Shown here piece after piece: positions 17,933-27,634 of a stretch of 64,000 bases of DNA. The stretch lies in NCBI RefSeq assembly GCF_002128425.1, contig NZ_NESS01000003.1, forward strand, positions 248,001 through 312,000, read 5' to 3'. Source of the stretch: Gottfriedia acidiceleris (GTDB lineage Bacteria; Bacillota; Bacilli; Bacillales; Bacillaceae_G). The translations under genes and the position numbers were made by a program. Within the stretch, counting starts at the first letter, position 1; every line of letters begins with the position of its first letter. The notes below the pieces were generated by a model that did not search any database, had not been told where the DNA came from, and saw nothing but the letters and a program-made list of their open reading frames with translations.

Positions 17933-18010
17933 ATAATACCTACCTTTTTTTAGTAACTACTTCTAGTATTTGCATAATGAATAGAAAATTATTATAAATA
18001 GAAGCACAAA

Positions 18011-18037
18011 AAAGCGTCCAAAGAAATTGGACGCTTT
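18011..18037 (-). terminator. terminator of argFGH
   Basis: A 10-bp stem (AAAGCGTCCA/TGGACGCTTT) with a 7-nt loop is followed on the minus strand by TTTTTTG. It starts 12 bp past the argH stop. Confidence 0.88.
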
Positions 18038-18048
18038 CAATTTGAAAA

Positions 18049-19440
18049 TTATACCATATTTGTTGTAAAGCTTAAACACTCTTCTGCTTTCATTATTTGT
18101 TTCCAAACTTCATTTGTAGAAGTTCCACCTTCACTAATTCTTGCCTCCATAACCGTTTTTGGATTTAATGTATGGTAAATATCTTCTTCAAACACATTAT
18201 TAATCATCTTAAATTCCTCAAGTTTTAATTCCCCAAGAAATTTATGATTCTCGATTGCATAGAGAACAGTTTTTCCAACGATTTCATGAGCTTGACGGAA
18301 TGGAATATTTTTTCGAACTAAGTAATCAGCAAGGTCAGTAGCGTTTGAATAATCATTTTTAACTGCTTCATACATACGTTTTTCGTTTACTTTCATTGTT
18401 TCGATAATTCCCGAAAGTAATTGTAGTGCTCCTACAACTGTATAAACAGTATCAAACATACCTTCTTTATCTTCTTGCATGTCCTTGTTATAAGCTAAAG
18501 GTAGTCCTTTTAAAACTGTCAATAATCCGATTAAGCTACCATAAACTCTCCCTGTTTTACCTCGAAGTAATTCTGGTACATCTGGGTTTTTTTTCTGCGG
18601 CATAATACTAGAGCCGGTACAAAAAGCATCGTCTAATTCAATAAACTGAAATTCTTGACTAGACCAAATGACAAACTCCTCTGATAGTCTAGAAATATGT
18701 GTCATAAGTAATGACGAATTAGCAAGAAACTCGACGATAAAATCACGATCACTTACTGCATCTAAACTATTATGATAGATATCACTAAAACCAAGTAATT
18801 CAGCGGTACGATGACGGTTAATTGGAAATGTAGTTCCAGCTAATGCACCTGCACCTAATGGTGAAATATCTACTCGTTTTAAACTATCTTTGAATCGGCT
18901 TTTATCACGCTCAAGCATCCAAAAATACGCCAGTAAATGATGTGCAAATGAAACAGGCTGTGCTCTTTGTAAGTGCGTATACCCAGGCATAATTGTATTT
19001 ACATGCTTTTTTGCTTGCGTAACGATTTTATTTTGTACTTCTTCAATTAAAGTAATAACGGAGGACGTATTATTTTTTAAAAAAAGGTGCATATCCGTTG
19101 CTACTTGATCATTTCGACTACGACCTGTATGTAGTTTTCCACCTACAGGACCGATCTCTTCAATTAGCAAGCTTTCGATATTCATATGAATATCTTCATT
19201 TTCAGTACTAAATTCAACCTCATTTTTCTCAACTTTTTTTAATATATTATTTAGACCTTCTATTATTAATTCAGCTTCATTGATTTCAATTATGCCACAT
19301 TCCCCAAGCATCGTTGCATGTGCAATACTGCCAGCTATATCTTCTTTAGCCATTATTTGATCAAATTCAATTGATGCCGTAAATTCTTCTACTAATTGGT
19401 TTGTCTCCTTCGTAAAACGTCCGCCCCAAAGTTTTGACAT
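18049..19440 (-). CDS. argH: argininosuccinate lyase
   Basis: Enzyme of 463 residues, the standard length, of the fumarase/aspartase superfamily. It splits argininosuccinate into arginine and fumarate. Visible marks are GRFTKE at the N-terminus, [12 protein letters not shown] (~110-121), [13 protein letters not shown] (~160) and the signature loop [16 protein letters not shown] (~280). It starts 27 bp after argG and ends the argF-argG-argH transcript at a strong terminator. Confidence 0.97.
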   Translation of the reverse strand: MSKLWGGRFTKETNQLVEEFTASIEFDQIMAKEDIAGSIAHATMLGECGIIEINEAELIIEGLNNILKKVEKNEVEFSTENEDIHMNIESLLIEEIGPVGGKLHTGRSRNDQVATDMHLFLKNNTSSVITLIEEVQNKIVTQAKKHVNTIMPGYTHLQRAQPVSFAHHLLAYFWMLERDKSRFKDSLKRVDISPLGAGALAGTTFPINRHRTAELLGFSDIYHNSLDAVSDRDFIVEFLANSSLLMTHISRLSEEFVIWSSQEFQFIELDDAFCTGSSIMPQKKNPDVPELLRGKTGRVYGSLIGLLTVLKGLPLAYNKDMQEDKEGMFDTVYTVVGALQLLSGIIETMKVNEKRMYEAVKNDYSNATDLADYLVRKNIPFRQAHEIVGKTVLYAIENHKFLGELKLEEFKMINNVFEEDIYHTLNPKTVMEARISEGGTSTNEVWKQIMKAEECLSFTTNMV

Positions 19441-19467
19441 AACTGCCTCCTTAATCCACCCTATATT

Positions 19468-20682
19468 TTATTTACTTAAAACTGTATTTTTCTGTGTAAC
19501 TTCACTATATACCTTAGTTGGTAATCCCCATAGTTTAATAAAGCCTACCGCTGCATTATGATCAAATAAATCACCCTTTGAATAGGTTGCAAGTTCTTCA
19601 TTATATAGACTAGTGTCCGATTTTCTACCCACTACTGTATGAGTGCCTTTGAATAATTTCACACGAACAATACCACTTACTGTTTCTTGTGTTGTATTTA
19701 CAAATGCATCTAAAGCACCCATTAAAGGTGAATACCACAATCCATCGTAAAGCATTTTTGAAAATTGTTGTTCAATATTTACTTTAAAATTTGTCACTTC
19801 ACGAGGTAATGTAAGGAACTCTAATTCTTTATGAGCATTGATTAAAATTAGTGCTGCCGGATTTTCATAAACTTCACGTGATTTTATACCTACTAATCTA
19901 TTTTCAATATGGTCGATTCTTCCAACACCGTGCTTTCCACCAATAACATTTAATTGTTCAATTAGTTGAACTAGGTCAATAGGCTGACCGTTCAAGCTAA
20001 CAGGTACACCTTTTGAAAATTCAATTTCAATATATTCAGGAACATCTGGAGTATTTTCAATTGCATTTGTCCAATCAAAAGCTTCTTCCGGTGCTTCATT
20101 CCATGGATTCTCTAATACACCTGCTTCACAAGCTCTTCCCCAAATATTTGCATCAATTGAGAATGGATTATCTAGATCGACCGGAATGGGTACACCATTT
20201 TCATGTGCATATTGTATTTCCTCATCACGAGTCATACCCCATTCACGAACTGGCGCAACTACTTTTAAATTCGGATTCAAAGCCATAACTGAAACTTCGA
20301 AACGAACTTGATCATTTCCTTTTCCTGTACAACCATGTGCTACCGCAACTGCCCCTTCTTGCTGAGCTACATCGACTAATAATTTTGCAATTAAAGGTCT
20401 TGATAGAGCAGATGATAGTGGATATTTTCCTTCATATAACGCATTCGCTTTTAGAGCGGGGACAATATATTCATTTGCAAATAAGTCCTTAACATTGATC
20501 ATATATGATTTAATTGCCCCTAAATTTAACGCCTTTTGACGAACAGCTTCAACATCTTTGCCTTCACCTAGATCAAGACAAAGTGCGATCACATCGTAGT
20601 TATATTTCTCCTGTAACCATTTAATACAAACTGATGTATCTAAACCACCTGAATATGCTAAAACTATTTTTTCATTTCCCAT
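19468..20682 (-). CDS. argG: argininosuccinate synthase
   Basis: Enzyme of 404 residues joining citrulline and aspartate with ATP. The N-terminal PP-loop AYSGGLDTS (residues 9-17) and [14 protein letters not shown] (~115-128) are intact. It is the middle gene of argF-argG-argH, 50 bp after argF. In many Bacillus genomes argGH stands apart from argF; here the three last steps of arginine synthesis are together. Confidence 0.97.
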   Translation of the reverse strand: MGNEKIVLAYSGGLDTSVCIKWLQEKYNYDVIALCLDLGEGKDVEAVRQKALNLGAIKSYMINVKDLFANEYIVPALKANALYEGKYPLSSALSRPLIAKLLVDVAQQEGAVAVAHGCTGKGNDQVRFEVSVMALNPNLKVVAPVREWGMTRDEEIQYAHENGVPIPVDLDNPFSIDANIWGRACEAGVLENPWNEAPEEAFDWTNAIENTPDVPEYIEIEFSKGVPVSLNGQPIDLVQLIEQLNVIGGKHGVGRIDHIENRLVGIKSREVYENPAALILINAHKELEFLTLPREVTNFKVNIEQQFSKMLYDGLWYSPLMGALDAFVNTTQETVSGIVRVKLFKGTHTVVGRKSDTSLYNEELATYSKGDLFDHNAAVGFIKLWGLPTKVYSEVTQKNTVLSK

Positions 20683-20732
20683 GTTATTACCCCCGATTAG
20701 ATTTTTTAAATTTAATAGACTATAAGAATGAA

Positions 20733-21770
20733 TTATAAATTACCCATTAATGCAACTAAGATTGCTTTTTGAGCGTGAAGTCGATTTTCAGCTTCATCAA
20801 ATACTACCGAATGCTTACCATCAATTACCGAAGCCGTTACTTCTTCTCCTCTATGTGCAGGTAAGCAGTGCATGAATAAATAATCATCTTTTGCGTTTTC
20901 TAATAAGTGATCATTTACTTGATACGGGCTAAAATCTTTTAAGCGAATTTCAGTTTCTTCCTCTTGCCCCATACTGGTCCAAACATCCGTTATTACAACA
21001 TCAGCTCTACTTACACCATCTACAGGATTATTCACTACTTCAATAACACTGCCAGTCGTTTTTGAAACATGCTTCATCGATTGAAGTACAACTTTATTTG
21101 GTTCATATCCTTTTGGACAAGCAATCGTTAAATAAACACCAAGCTTAGCCGCTCCCTCAATTAACGAATGACAGATGTTATTATTTCCATCTCCTACATA
21201 AGCAATCTTCAAACCTTTTAATCTACCTTTATGTTCAAGAATCGTTAAGAAATCAGCCATGATTTGAGCGGGGTGATGAAGATTTGTTAATCCATTAATA
21301 ACTGGAATTGATGAGTGCTCAGTAAACTCGGTCAACATTTCATGTGAATTTGCTCGAATCATTACGCCATCTACATAACGAGAAAATACTTTAGACGTAT
21401 CATGAACAGTTTCTCCTCTACCAAGCTGTAAATCTTTACTGCTCATAAAGATTGCATGACCACCTAATTGCATCATGGCGATTTCAAATGATAGTCTCGT
21501 TCTCGTAGAATTTTTTTCAAAAATCATCCCTAGCACTTTATTTTTTAAATAAGGATGTGCCTCTTTCGCCTTTTGCATATTTTTCATCTCTAATGATTTT
21601 TCAAGTAAGAATAATAATTCACTTGATGAAAACTCACTTATTGAAAGAAAATTTTTCCCTTTAAAATCCGACCATTTTACAGAGCTAAAATTTCCTTTTG
21701 TAACATTCCCTTTTGTCTTTTGAATATAACCATTTTTCTTTACATGGTTTTCTTTTAATACTTTACTCAT
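20733..21770 (-). CDS. argF: ornithine carbamoyltransferase
   Basis: Enzyme of 345 residues that makes citrulline from ornithine and carbamoyl phosphate. The carbamoyl-phosphate loop STRTRLSFE (~91-99) and the ornithine/catalytic motif [10 protein letters not shown] (~300) are intact. The N-terminus carries about 35 extra basic, Lys/Asn-rich residues before the usual start region ([13 protein letters not shown]). The ATG at 21770 has a plausible AAGGGGATGG site and no better downstream start is apparent, so the extension may be real. It is first in the operon behind two ARG boxes. Confidence 0.95.
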   Translation of the reverse strand: MSKVLKENHVKKNGYIQKTKGNVTKGNFSSVKWSDFKGKNFLSISEFSSSELLFLLEKSLEMKNMQKAKEAHPYLKNKVLGMIFEKNSTRTRLSFEIAMMQLGGHAIFMSSKDLQLGRGETVHDTSKVFSRYVDGVMIRANSHEMLTEFTEHSSIPVINGLTNLHHPAQIMADFLTILEHKGRLKGLKIAYVGDGNNNICHSLIEGAAKLGVYLTIACPKGYEPNKVVLQSMKHVSKTTGSVIEVVNNPVDGVSRADVVITDVWTSMGQEEETEIRLKDFSPYQVNDHLLENAKDDYLFMHCLPAHRGEEVTASVIDGKHSVVFDEAENRLHAQKAILVALMGNL

Positions 21771-21810
21771 AAATCCATCCCCTTTTTTTAAAAGCTCAGA
21801 TTCTTATATA

Positions 21811-21846
21811 ATGAATGATTATACACAAATATAAATAATTATACAA
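21811..21846 (-). promoter_or_regulatory. argF promoter overlapped by two ARG boxes
   Basis: Two ARG-box-like sites on the plus strand, ATGAATGATTATACAC (21811-21826) and ATAAATAATTATACAA (21831-21846), have centres 20 bp apart (two helical turns), as expected for an ArgR/AhrC hexamer. On the minus strand the same stretch gives -35 TTGTAT (21841-21846), a 17-bp spacer and -10 TATAAT (21818-21823). Repressor binding would cover both promoter elements. Arginine repression is inferred. Confidence 0.75.
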
Positions 21847-21969
21847 TTGGTTTTTTAGATTTTTTTAGTAAATTTTTATTAATAATTTTAAAACGTCATC
21901 AAAACCATTTAAAACTCTTATTTAACACTATAAAACAAGCTGACGAAATCGGTTGAAATAAAAAAAGAT

Positions 21970-22004
21970 GAATTAACCAATCATATTTCATAATTGGTTA
22001 ATTC
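21970..22004 (-). terminator. terminator of the Dps-like gene
   Basis: A 12-bp perfect stem (GAATTAACCAAT/ATTGGTTAATTC, 11-nt loop) is followed on the minus strand by ATCTTTTTTT. It lies 19 bp past the stop codon. Confidence 0.87.
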
Positions 22005-22022
22005 ACCCATTTAAATATTTAT

Positions 22023-22466
22023 TCATTTACCAAGAAAAGATTTTAACATCCAAAGCATCTTTTCTATTTCAGCAATCTTACCTAGGAATAAATCAGCTGT
22101 TTCTTGATCATTACTTTCTTCTGCAATAGAGATCACATCACGCGATTCTTGTACAACTTTTTCATAGTCTTTAATCAGGTCTGCTACCATTTCTTCTGCA
22201 GAAAACGTATGATTACCTTCTTTAATTGTAGCCGTTTCTAAGTATTCACGAAGTGTTGCAATTGGTTTTGCACCAATTGTTAAAATCCGCTCTCCTAAAT
22301 CATCTACCATTACTTTTGCATCATCATAATACAATTCAAATTTTTCATGTAGAGTAAAGAAATTCTGTCCTTTTACATACCAATGATAGTTATGTAATTT
22401 TACATATAACACATTCCAGTTTGCAAGTTGTTGATTTAATAAACTTTCTAAATTTGCCAACTTCAT
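22023..22466 (-). CDS. Dps-family ferritin-like protein
   Basis: Four-helix ferritin-like protein of 147 residues, typical for Dps/MrgA. The ferroxidase ligands appear as NYHWYVKG (His near 29), an intersubunit DD (~57) and GERI (Glu near 60). It would oxidise ferrous iron with peroxide and store it; whether it binds DNA is not evident, as there is no long Lys tail. A perfect 10-bp inverted repeat lies directly before its ribosome binding site. No PerR box was clearly seen. Confidence 0.9.
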   Translation of the reverse strand: MKLANLESLLNQQLANWNVLYVKLHNYHWYVKGQNFFTLHEKFELYYDDAKVMVDDLGERILTIGAKPIATLREYLETATIKEGNHTFSAEEMVADLIKDYEKVVQESRDVISIAEESNDQETADLFLGKIAEIEKMLWMLKSFLGK

Positions 22467-22475
22467 TCACACTCC

Positions 22476-22503
22476 AATTTCTTTGATAAAATACAAAGAA
22501 ATT
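22476..22503 (-). promoter_or_regulatory. inverted repeat in the leader of the Dps-like gene
   Basis: On the minus strand, AATTTCTTTG and CAAAGAAATT form a perfect 10-bp stem with an 8-nt loop. It ends just before the GGAGTG ribosome binding site. No T-run follows, so it is not an ordinary terminator. It may be an operator or an RNA hairpin affecting translation or mRNA stability. Confidence 0.45.
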
Positions 22504-22528
22504 TTTCCCAAAAAGTGTGTAATCTATT

Positions 22529-23302
22529 CTATTTTTCCCATGAATGTTCAATTGTAGATCGAAATAGTTCGTTTAAATCCTGCATATTAACCTTGTTTGA
22601 TTCAGTAATTCCCTTAGCATACTCTTCAAAAAACTGAATTTTATTTTCAATAAAATCGTTTAGTGATTTTTTTCTAGGCTCTAAATCTAATTCTTCACCT
22701 TGTTTTTTTCGAATTAATAACTTATCTACCTCTTCTAAAAATTCCTGTTCTAACCCTTCCATCTCTAGAAGATCATCAAACAAAATTGGAGGAATTTCAT
22801 TGTATTTTTGGATCCACATACAAGCTAAAATGGGTCTTAATACATAAAAATACTTTTTAATCTTAACCTCTTCTCCTTGCAAATAATCACGGTAATTCCC
22901 TTTGGCCATATGGAGATAATGGTAAATACACGCCTTTTTAGAAAGAATTTCATTACCAATTTCCCTTAATATTACTGAAATCGTTAAATCATCATGATAG
23001 ACAATTGGAGACCTTAACCATTCTAATAAGGCCGGGTTGGACTTCGCAAAAAGATTGAGGGCCTTTTTTAAGTCCCAGCCACTAAAGTCAAGTAGATCAT
23101 TAATAGGATATTCAATTACGTCACGTTTTTGGTCAATGCTTAAGTACCAATCTTGACGATGAACATAGACAAAACGTACATCATAATCGCTGTCTTTAGA
23201 TGGAAATCCCCACGCTCTACTACCGGACTCAACTGCAAATAGTATTTTCACATCATGTTCGGATTCTATTTGTTTTAGTTTTTCTGATATTATTTCCCTC
23301 AT
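22529..23302 (-). CDS. predicted nucleotidyltransferase (YcgL-like)
   Basis: Protein of 257 residues of the Pol beta-type nucleotidyltransferase superfamily (B. subtilis YcgL, COG3541 type). The fold signature is GSRAWGFPSKDSDYDVRFVYV near residues 25-45, where GS and DxD supply the metal-binding acidic pair. The start at 23302 has GAGGAG six bases upstream; an ATG 24 bp further up lacks one. The substrate is unknown. A long helical C-terminus follows the catalytic domain. Confidence 0.85.
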   Translation of the reverse strand: MREIISEKLKQIESEHDVKILFAVESGSRAWGFPSKDSDYDVRFVYVHRQDWYLSIDQKRDVIEYPINDLLDFSGWDLKKALNLFAKSNPALLEWLRSPIVYHDDLTISVILREIGNEILSKKACIYHYLHMAKGNYRDYLQGEEVKIKKYFYVLRPILACMWIQKYNEIPPILFDDLLEMEGLEQEFLEEVDKLLIRKKQGEELDLEPRKKSLNDFIENKIQFFEEYAKGITESNKVNMQDLNELFRSTIEHSWEK

Positions 23303-23371
23303 ATTGATCTCCTCACACCCTGTCATTAAATGCTATAGTATAATTAGTATATACGATAGGATGTGTGTTAA

Positions 23372-23656
23372 GTGGAAAACTTTATTTATGTTTTAAAACC
23401 AGTTCGATCAACTTTTTTACATGATTCAACGGAAGAAGAACGAAACATTGTATCAGATCATTTTCATTATCTAGAAATCTTAAATAAAGAAAAGACAGTA
23501 TCATTAGCAGGAAGAACCGAACAAGCTGAATTTGGTATTGTCATCTTAACAACAGAAAGCTTACAGCATGCTGAGGAAATCATGCAAAATGATCCAGCTG
23601 TTAAAAAGAATGTAATGACTGCTAAGTTATATCCATTTTTAATTGCATTAAATTAA
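23372..23656 (+). CDS. YciI-family protein
   Basis: Small ferredoxin-like alpha/beta protein of 94 residues, starting at GTG after AGGAT. The pattern matches YciI-like proteins: N-terminal FIYVLKPVR, a central HFHYLEILNKEKTVSLAGR with the conserved His and Asp/Glu pocket, and a C-terminal AEEIMQNDPAVKKNV. The function is unknown in this family. Convergent with the kinase-like gene. Confidence 0.8.
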   Translation: MENFIYVLKPVRSTFLHDSTEEERNIVSDHFHYLEILNKEKTVSLAGRTEQAEFGIVILTTESLQHAEEIMQNDPAVKKNVMTAKLYPFLIALN

Positions 23657-23662
23657 ATACAA

Positions 23663-23708
23663 AAAGTGCATCGAAATTGACTAATTCAAGCCATTCTCGA
23701 TGCACTTT
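23663..23708. terminator. bidirectional intrinsic terminator
   Basis: A 12-bp stem (AAAGTGCATCGA/TCGATGCACTTT) with a 22-nt loop lies between two convergent genes. The flanks are only moderately A/T rich. Confidence 0.7.
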
Positions 23709-23718
23709 ATATTGTTAT

Positions 23719-24666
23719 TTACTTAAAATTAAAGAATATATTTTCTAATTCTTTTAACGTAATAGTTTTCTTAGCTACTTCTGACTTTTCTTGATAGAAA
23801 CTAATATTACTAAAACGATGTAGTAATAAATAAGTCATTAATTCTTTTTGTAAGCCTTCGTTTAATTCGTTATTCGAATAACCATAGCTCTCTAGAAAAA
23901 TTTTATTTAATCCTTCAAATGGGTAAAACATAAACGCAATTGGTCCAAGTAAATCATATTTTGAGTTTCCTACAAAGCAATCAGCAAAATCAATTAATCC
24001 AGTAAATCTCCACATACCATCTACATTATTCATAATTAAATTAAATGGCGTGTATTCTCCGGTTAATAGCACAATCTGCTCATTTCCTTGAAATGTTTTA
24101 TCATCTACATAGCTTGTTAATTGGTTAACAAATTCCTCATTCATTCCGTTATTTTTATGATGATTTTCTACTTGCTCTAATTGATTCGTCATAAATTGAT
24201 TCCAATGATGATAATCTTCTTGTTTTGTTGAAATCGTAGCGTCATGGATTTCTCTTATTATTTTTCCTAAATCAAACGCAATTTGCTTTTTCTCATCAAG
24301 CGACAGTTCATCAAAAATATCAATTAAAAGTGTCCCTTTTAGTTCACTCATTATTAAATAATTCCAACCTTCAAATTGCCCAGTTGAGATTAATTTTGGA
24401 ATATCTAAAGATAATGATTGGCTATTTAAAAATTTAAGAACTTGCTTCTCCTTTATGAACTCGTCATTCACATAAGAAGGATATAATTTAATCACAATTT
24501 GACCATCTACACTAAAAACAATATTTCCACCGTACGAAAATCGAGTAAGCTTCTCATAATCGATCTTTTCTAACTCACAAATTTTACGAACCTTACCTTC
24601 CCAAAAACAATTTTTCTCGCGCATTATTTTATATTTATCTTTTGTTATTTTATAAAGATAGGTCAT
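23719..24666 (-). CDS. aminoglycoside phosphotransferase-fold protein
   Basis: Kinase-like protein of 315 residues. It has a nucleotide-binding beta sheet (VFSVDGQIVIKLYP ~50-63), a hinge, and a C-lobe with LLTGEYTPFNLIM (~200) and the metal-binding LIDFADC (~225). In canonical APH enzymes the catalytic loop reads HGDxxxxN; here the catalytic Asp is Glu (GEYTPFN) while the Asn is kept. It may be a small-molecule kinase of unknown substrate. Resistance activity cannot be assumed. It lies 42 bp downstream of an MFS gene on the same strand. Confidence 0.75.
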   Translation of the reverse strand: MTYLYKITKDKYKIMREKNCFWEGKVRKICELEKIDYEKLTRFSYGGNIVFSVDGQIVIKLYPSYVNDEFIKEKQVLKFLNSQSLSLDIPKLISTGQFEGWNYLIMSELKGTLLIDIFDELSLDEKKQIAFDLGKIIREIHDATISTKQEDYHHWNQFMTNQLEQVENHHKNNGMNEEFVNQLTSYVDDKTFQGNEQIVLLTGEYTPFNLIMNNVDGMWRFTGLIDFADCFVGNSKYDLLGPIAFMFYPFEGLNKIFLESYGYSNNELNEGLQKELMTYLLLHRFSNISFYQEKSEVAKKTITLKELENIFFNFK

Positions 24667-24708
24667 ACATTCTACCTCAATTATTAAAATATTTTTATTA
24701 ACTTTCCT

Positions 24709-25971
24709 CTACGCAGAAAGATCTTGATTTAACACCGCTCTTTTTTTAATATTAAGTACAAATAAAGTTGCGACTAAACAAAAGATTCCTGCTGCAATAA
24801 AGATTGATTGATAAGCATTTAACCAGGAATAAACTAAACCTCCACCATATGCTGCCGCTCCAGCACCTAATTGATGGGCAGTATAAATCCATCCATAGAT
24901 TACCCCTACCTTCTCTTTACCAAAATGATCCGTCGCTAGTTTAATAGTTGGAGGAACCGTAGCAATCCAATCCATTCCATAGAAAATGGCAAAAGCACTT
25001 AAATAAATGATTGAATTGGTAGATAAAGCGAAAGGAAGAATTAGTAATGATAATCCTCTTAAACCATAATACCAAAATAATAACCAACGATTATCAAAGC
25101 GATCGGAAATGTATCCGGATAAAGTCGTTCCAATAATATTAAATATTCCCATGAACGCTAAAATACTAGCAGCTGTAACCTCTTTATATCCATAATCGAT
25201 ACAAAGAGAAATAAAGTGCGTACCGATCAACCCACTAGTTGAAAAGCCACAAACAAAAAAACTTCCCGCTAATAACCAAAAAACTTTCGATTTTGCGCCT
25301 AATTTTAACCCATCAAAAGCTGCCTTCACTGGATTAACATTGTTCGCTTGTTTCTTATTACTTTTCTCAGCCCCTAAAGGTAAAATCCCAACATCTGATG
25401 GATCGTTTTTCATAAAAATCCAAAGTAAAACATAAATGAATACACCAAAAGAGAATATAGTTAAAACGGCATTTCTCCAAGAATAATTTTCAACGATATA
25501 TGCCAAAAGCGGTAAGAAAACAAGCTGACCGGCTGCTGAACTAGAAGTTAAAAGACCTAGCGCTAAACCACGCTTTTTTTCAAACCATGTTGTTGCAACA
25601 TACGCATTTAATACAGTCAAAAATGTTCCTGCACTTAATCCTATAATAATTCCCCAAATGATAAATAAATGCCATATTTGCGACATAATTGTTGTTAGCA
25701 AAATAGCAGTTAATAATGTTCCCATACCTACTAGCAATACTTTTCTAACACTAAACTTTTGATATAACCCCGCTATGAATGGACCAGAGAATCCAACAAG
25801 AGTAATACAAATCGCAAACGCACCTGAAATCGATGCTCTACTCCAACCGAATTCCTTTTCGAAAGGAATCATCATTACTCCAGACATCGTATTTGTTACA
25901 GCAGCAATAATGACGGATAAGAAAGTAACAATTAAAATAATCCAAGCATAATGTATTTTTCCATTCTTCAA
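24709..25971 (-). CDS. MFS transporter (monocarboxylate/OxlT-like)
   Basis: Twelve-helix major facilitator of 420 residues. The N-terminal half has AWIILIVTFLSVIIA, FGWSRASISGAF and the A-motif-like region after helix 2. The central loop is around residue 200, and a GYISDRFDNRW loop follows in the second half. The FGWSRAxIS signature is common in the oxalate/formate and monocarboxylate MFS branch. The substrate is unknown. It is 16 bp after the HAD phosphatase gene, so the two are probably co-transcribed. Confidence 0.85.
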   Translation of the reverse strand: MKNGKIHYAWIILIVTFLSVIIAAVTNTMSGVMMIPFEKEFGWSRASISGAFAICITLVGFSGPFIAGLYQKFSVRKVLLVGMGTLLTAILLTTIMSQIWHLFIIWGIIIGLSAGTFLTVLNAYVATTWFEKKRGLALGLLTSSSAAGQLVFLPLLAYIVENYSWRNAVLTIFSFGVFIYVLLWIFMKNDPSDVGILPLGAEKSNKKQANNVNPVKAAFDGLKLGAKSKVFWLLAGSFFVCGFSTSGLIGTHFISLCIDYGYKEVTAASILAFMGIFNIIGTTLSGYISDRFDNRWLLFWYYGLRGLSLLILPFALSTNSIIYLSAFAIFYGMDWIATVPPTIKLATDHFGKEKVGVIYGWIYTAHQLGAGAAAYGGGLVYSWLNAYQSIFIAAGIFCLVATLFVLNIKKRAVLNQDLSA

Positions 25972-25987
25972 TCAAACTCCTCCTTCT

Positions 25988-26662
25988 TTATTTGGCCATC
26001 ATTATCTTACTATCATTTAATAACATTCTTTTCAGCTGATCTACATTATTAACAATTGCATTTGCTCCTGCATTAGTTAATTCCAATTCACTTCCATAAC
26101 CGTAAGTTACTCCAATTGCATCAATATTAGCGATTTTGGCACCAATTATATCGTGAAGTCGATCCCCAACCATTACCGAATCTTTCTTTGAAAGATCATT
26201 ATTCATTTCAAAAATATACTCAATTATCTCGCCTTTATCGATTCTTGTGCCATCTAGTTCACTTCCAACAATTTCAATAAAGAAATGTTCGAGTTGGAAG
26301 TGGCTCAATATTTTCTTTGCGAAAATCGTTGGTTTTGAAGTCGCTACATATAATCTTTTTTTCTCTTTTTGCAAATCGCTTAAAAGTTCACGAATCCCGC
26401 CATATACATTATTTTCAATCATACCACTCTGCGAAAAATATTCGCGATAAAAACGAACTGCATTTAACATTTCCTTTTCATTAAATTGAAAAATTTCAGA
26501 AAAAGATCGCTGAATAGGTGGTCCTATAAATTTTAAAAGCTCTGATTCTAATGGAATAGGTTGATTCATTTTCTGCAATGCATGTTTTACCGAGTTCAAA
26601 ATCCCTACCTTTGGATCTGTCAATGTACCATCTAAATCGAACAAGATTGTATTATAAGTCAT
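25988..26662 (-). CDS. HAD-family phosphatase, phosphoglycolate phosphatase-like
   Basis: HAD hydrolase of 224 residues. Motif I is LFDLDGTLTDP (nucleophile Asp9), motif II ATSKPTIF (~108), and motif III/IV MVGDRLHDIIGAK (~165). The helical cap between motifs I and II (class C1) is like PpaX/Gph. It hydrolyses a small phosphoester; glycolate phosphate is the common family substrate but is not proven here. It shares a transcript with the MFS gene. Confidence 0.85.
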   Translation of the reverse strand: MTYNTILFDLDGTLTDPKVGILNSVKHALQKMNQPIPLESELLKFIGPPIQRSFSEIFQFNEKEMLNAVRFYREYFSQSGMIENNVYGGIRELLSDLQKEKKRLYVATSKPTIFAKKILSHFQLEHFFIEIVGSELDGTRIDKGEIIEYIFEMNNDLSKKDSVMVGDRLHDIIGAKIANIDAIGVTYGYGSELELTNAGANAIVNNVDQLKRMLLNDSKIMMAK

Positions 26663-26698
26663 TTTTTTCTTCCTCCAATTCTATTACACCACAAAAAA

Positions 26699-26721
26699 GC
26701 GTTAGCACTTTTTGCTAACGC
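26699..26721 (-). terminator. terminator of the GNAT gene
   Basis: A 9-bp stem (GCGTTAGCA/TGCTAACGC) is followed on the minus strand by TTTTTTG. It ends the transcript of the gene at 26734-27285 before the HAD gene. Confidence 0.85.
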
Positions 26722-26733
26722 AAATTTATTAAT

Positions 26734-27285
26734 TTACTTTTTCCATTCATTTTTCAACATACTATAGACAGCTATATCATAATACTTATCTCTAATTTGT
26801 TGAGCTTCTCTTTGAATACCTTCTTGTTTAAAATTTAAACGTTCAGGAATTGCTCTGCTCTTCTCATTTTCAACGGCTGCTCTAATAACAACTCGATTAA
26901 GATTAAGCTCATCGTAACAATATGAAACTAATCCTTCAACAGCACGAGTCATTATTCCTTTACCTTGTACTTGTTCACATAACCAATAGCCTATTTCAGT
27001 TGTTTGATTCGACCAATCTATATAATGTAATCCCAACATACCTACTAGTTCATTTTTATAAAAAATTCCTGTTTCAAAACCATTATTATCTGCAAATTTT
27101 TGTAGCCACATAGGTATAATTGATTTTTGATAATCCTCTATCAATGGAATATTTTCAGCCCAAACCAACCATTCTTTTAATGTGTTTTGATTTTCCTTTA
27201 GCGCCTCTACTAATGTCGCTGCATATTTTGGTGTTAATAAATTGATTGATAAATCCTCACTTAATTGAACCTTAAACATGTCCAT
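26734..27285 (-). CDS. GNAT acetyltransferase, RimJ/RimL-type
   Basis: Acetyltransferase of 183 residues related to ribosomal-protein-serine N-acetyltransferases (B. subtilis YdaF type). The acetyl-CoA motif region is IGYWLCEQVQGKGIMTRAVEGL (~95-117), and NLNRVVIRAAVENEKSRAIPERLNF follows. The family modifies N-terminal amines of proteins or small amines; the target is not evident. It has its own ribosome binding site and terminator. Confidence 0.85.
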   Translation of the reverse strand: MDMFKVQLSEDLSINLLTPKYAATLVEALKENQNTLKEWLVWAENIPLIEDYQKSIIPMWLQKFADNNGFETGIFYKNELVGMLGLHYIDWSNQTTEIGYWLCEQVQGKGIMTRAVEGLVSYCYDELNLNRVVIRAAVENEKSRAIPERLNFKQEGIQREAQQIRDKYYDIAVYSMLKNEWKK

Positions 27286-27634
27286 CCTCCTTTTTTACAA
27301 AGCCATTATTCCTAGATAGCTAATTACTTTTCTTCAGATTTAGGAGAAGTATTGTAACCAAATCTAATTTCTGCTTTTATATTAATCTACTTTATTTCTC
27401 TATTAACTGATCTAAATCCTCTGACTTTTAAAAATAAATTCAGTTTCATTAAATTTGTCTGTTAATTTTGCCTTCTATAATGCTATTTCAAAATGAACAA
27501 CAGGTGCAAAGTCTACATAAGTAGTTTTACAATTACTTGCTTAAATCACTAGTTACATAGTATATTTTTTCACAAGGAATATTAAAAATTTCTAATTAAG
27601 TCTTAAAAATACTAATCAAACTTGAGGTAAGTTT
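27286..27634. other. 349-bp intergenic region with a possible decayed gene
   Basis: No intact gene was found. On the minus strand, between about 27320 and 27530, protein-like segments such as TYVDFAPVVHFEIAL, KAKLTDKFNETEFIFKSQ and AEIRFGYNTSPKSEEK are split by stops and frame changes, the last ending in a stop. They look like a degraded reading frame of unknown family. The dedA promoter must lie at the right end. Confidence 0.35.
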
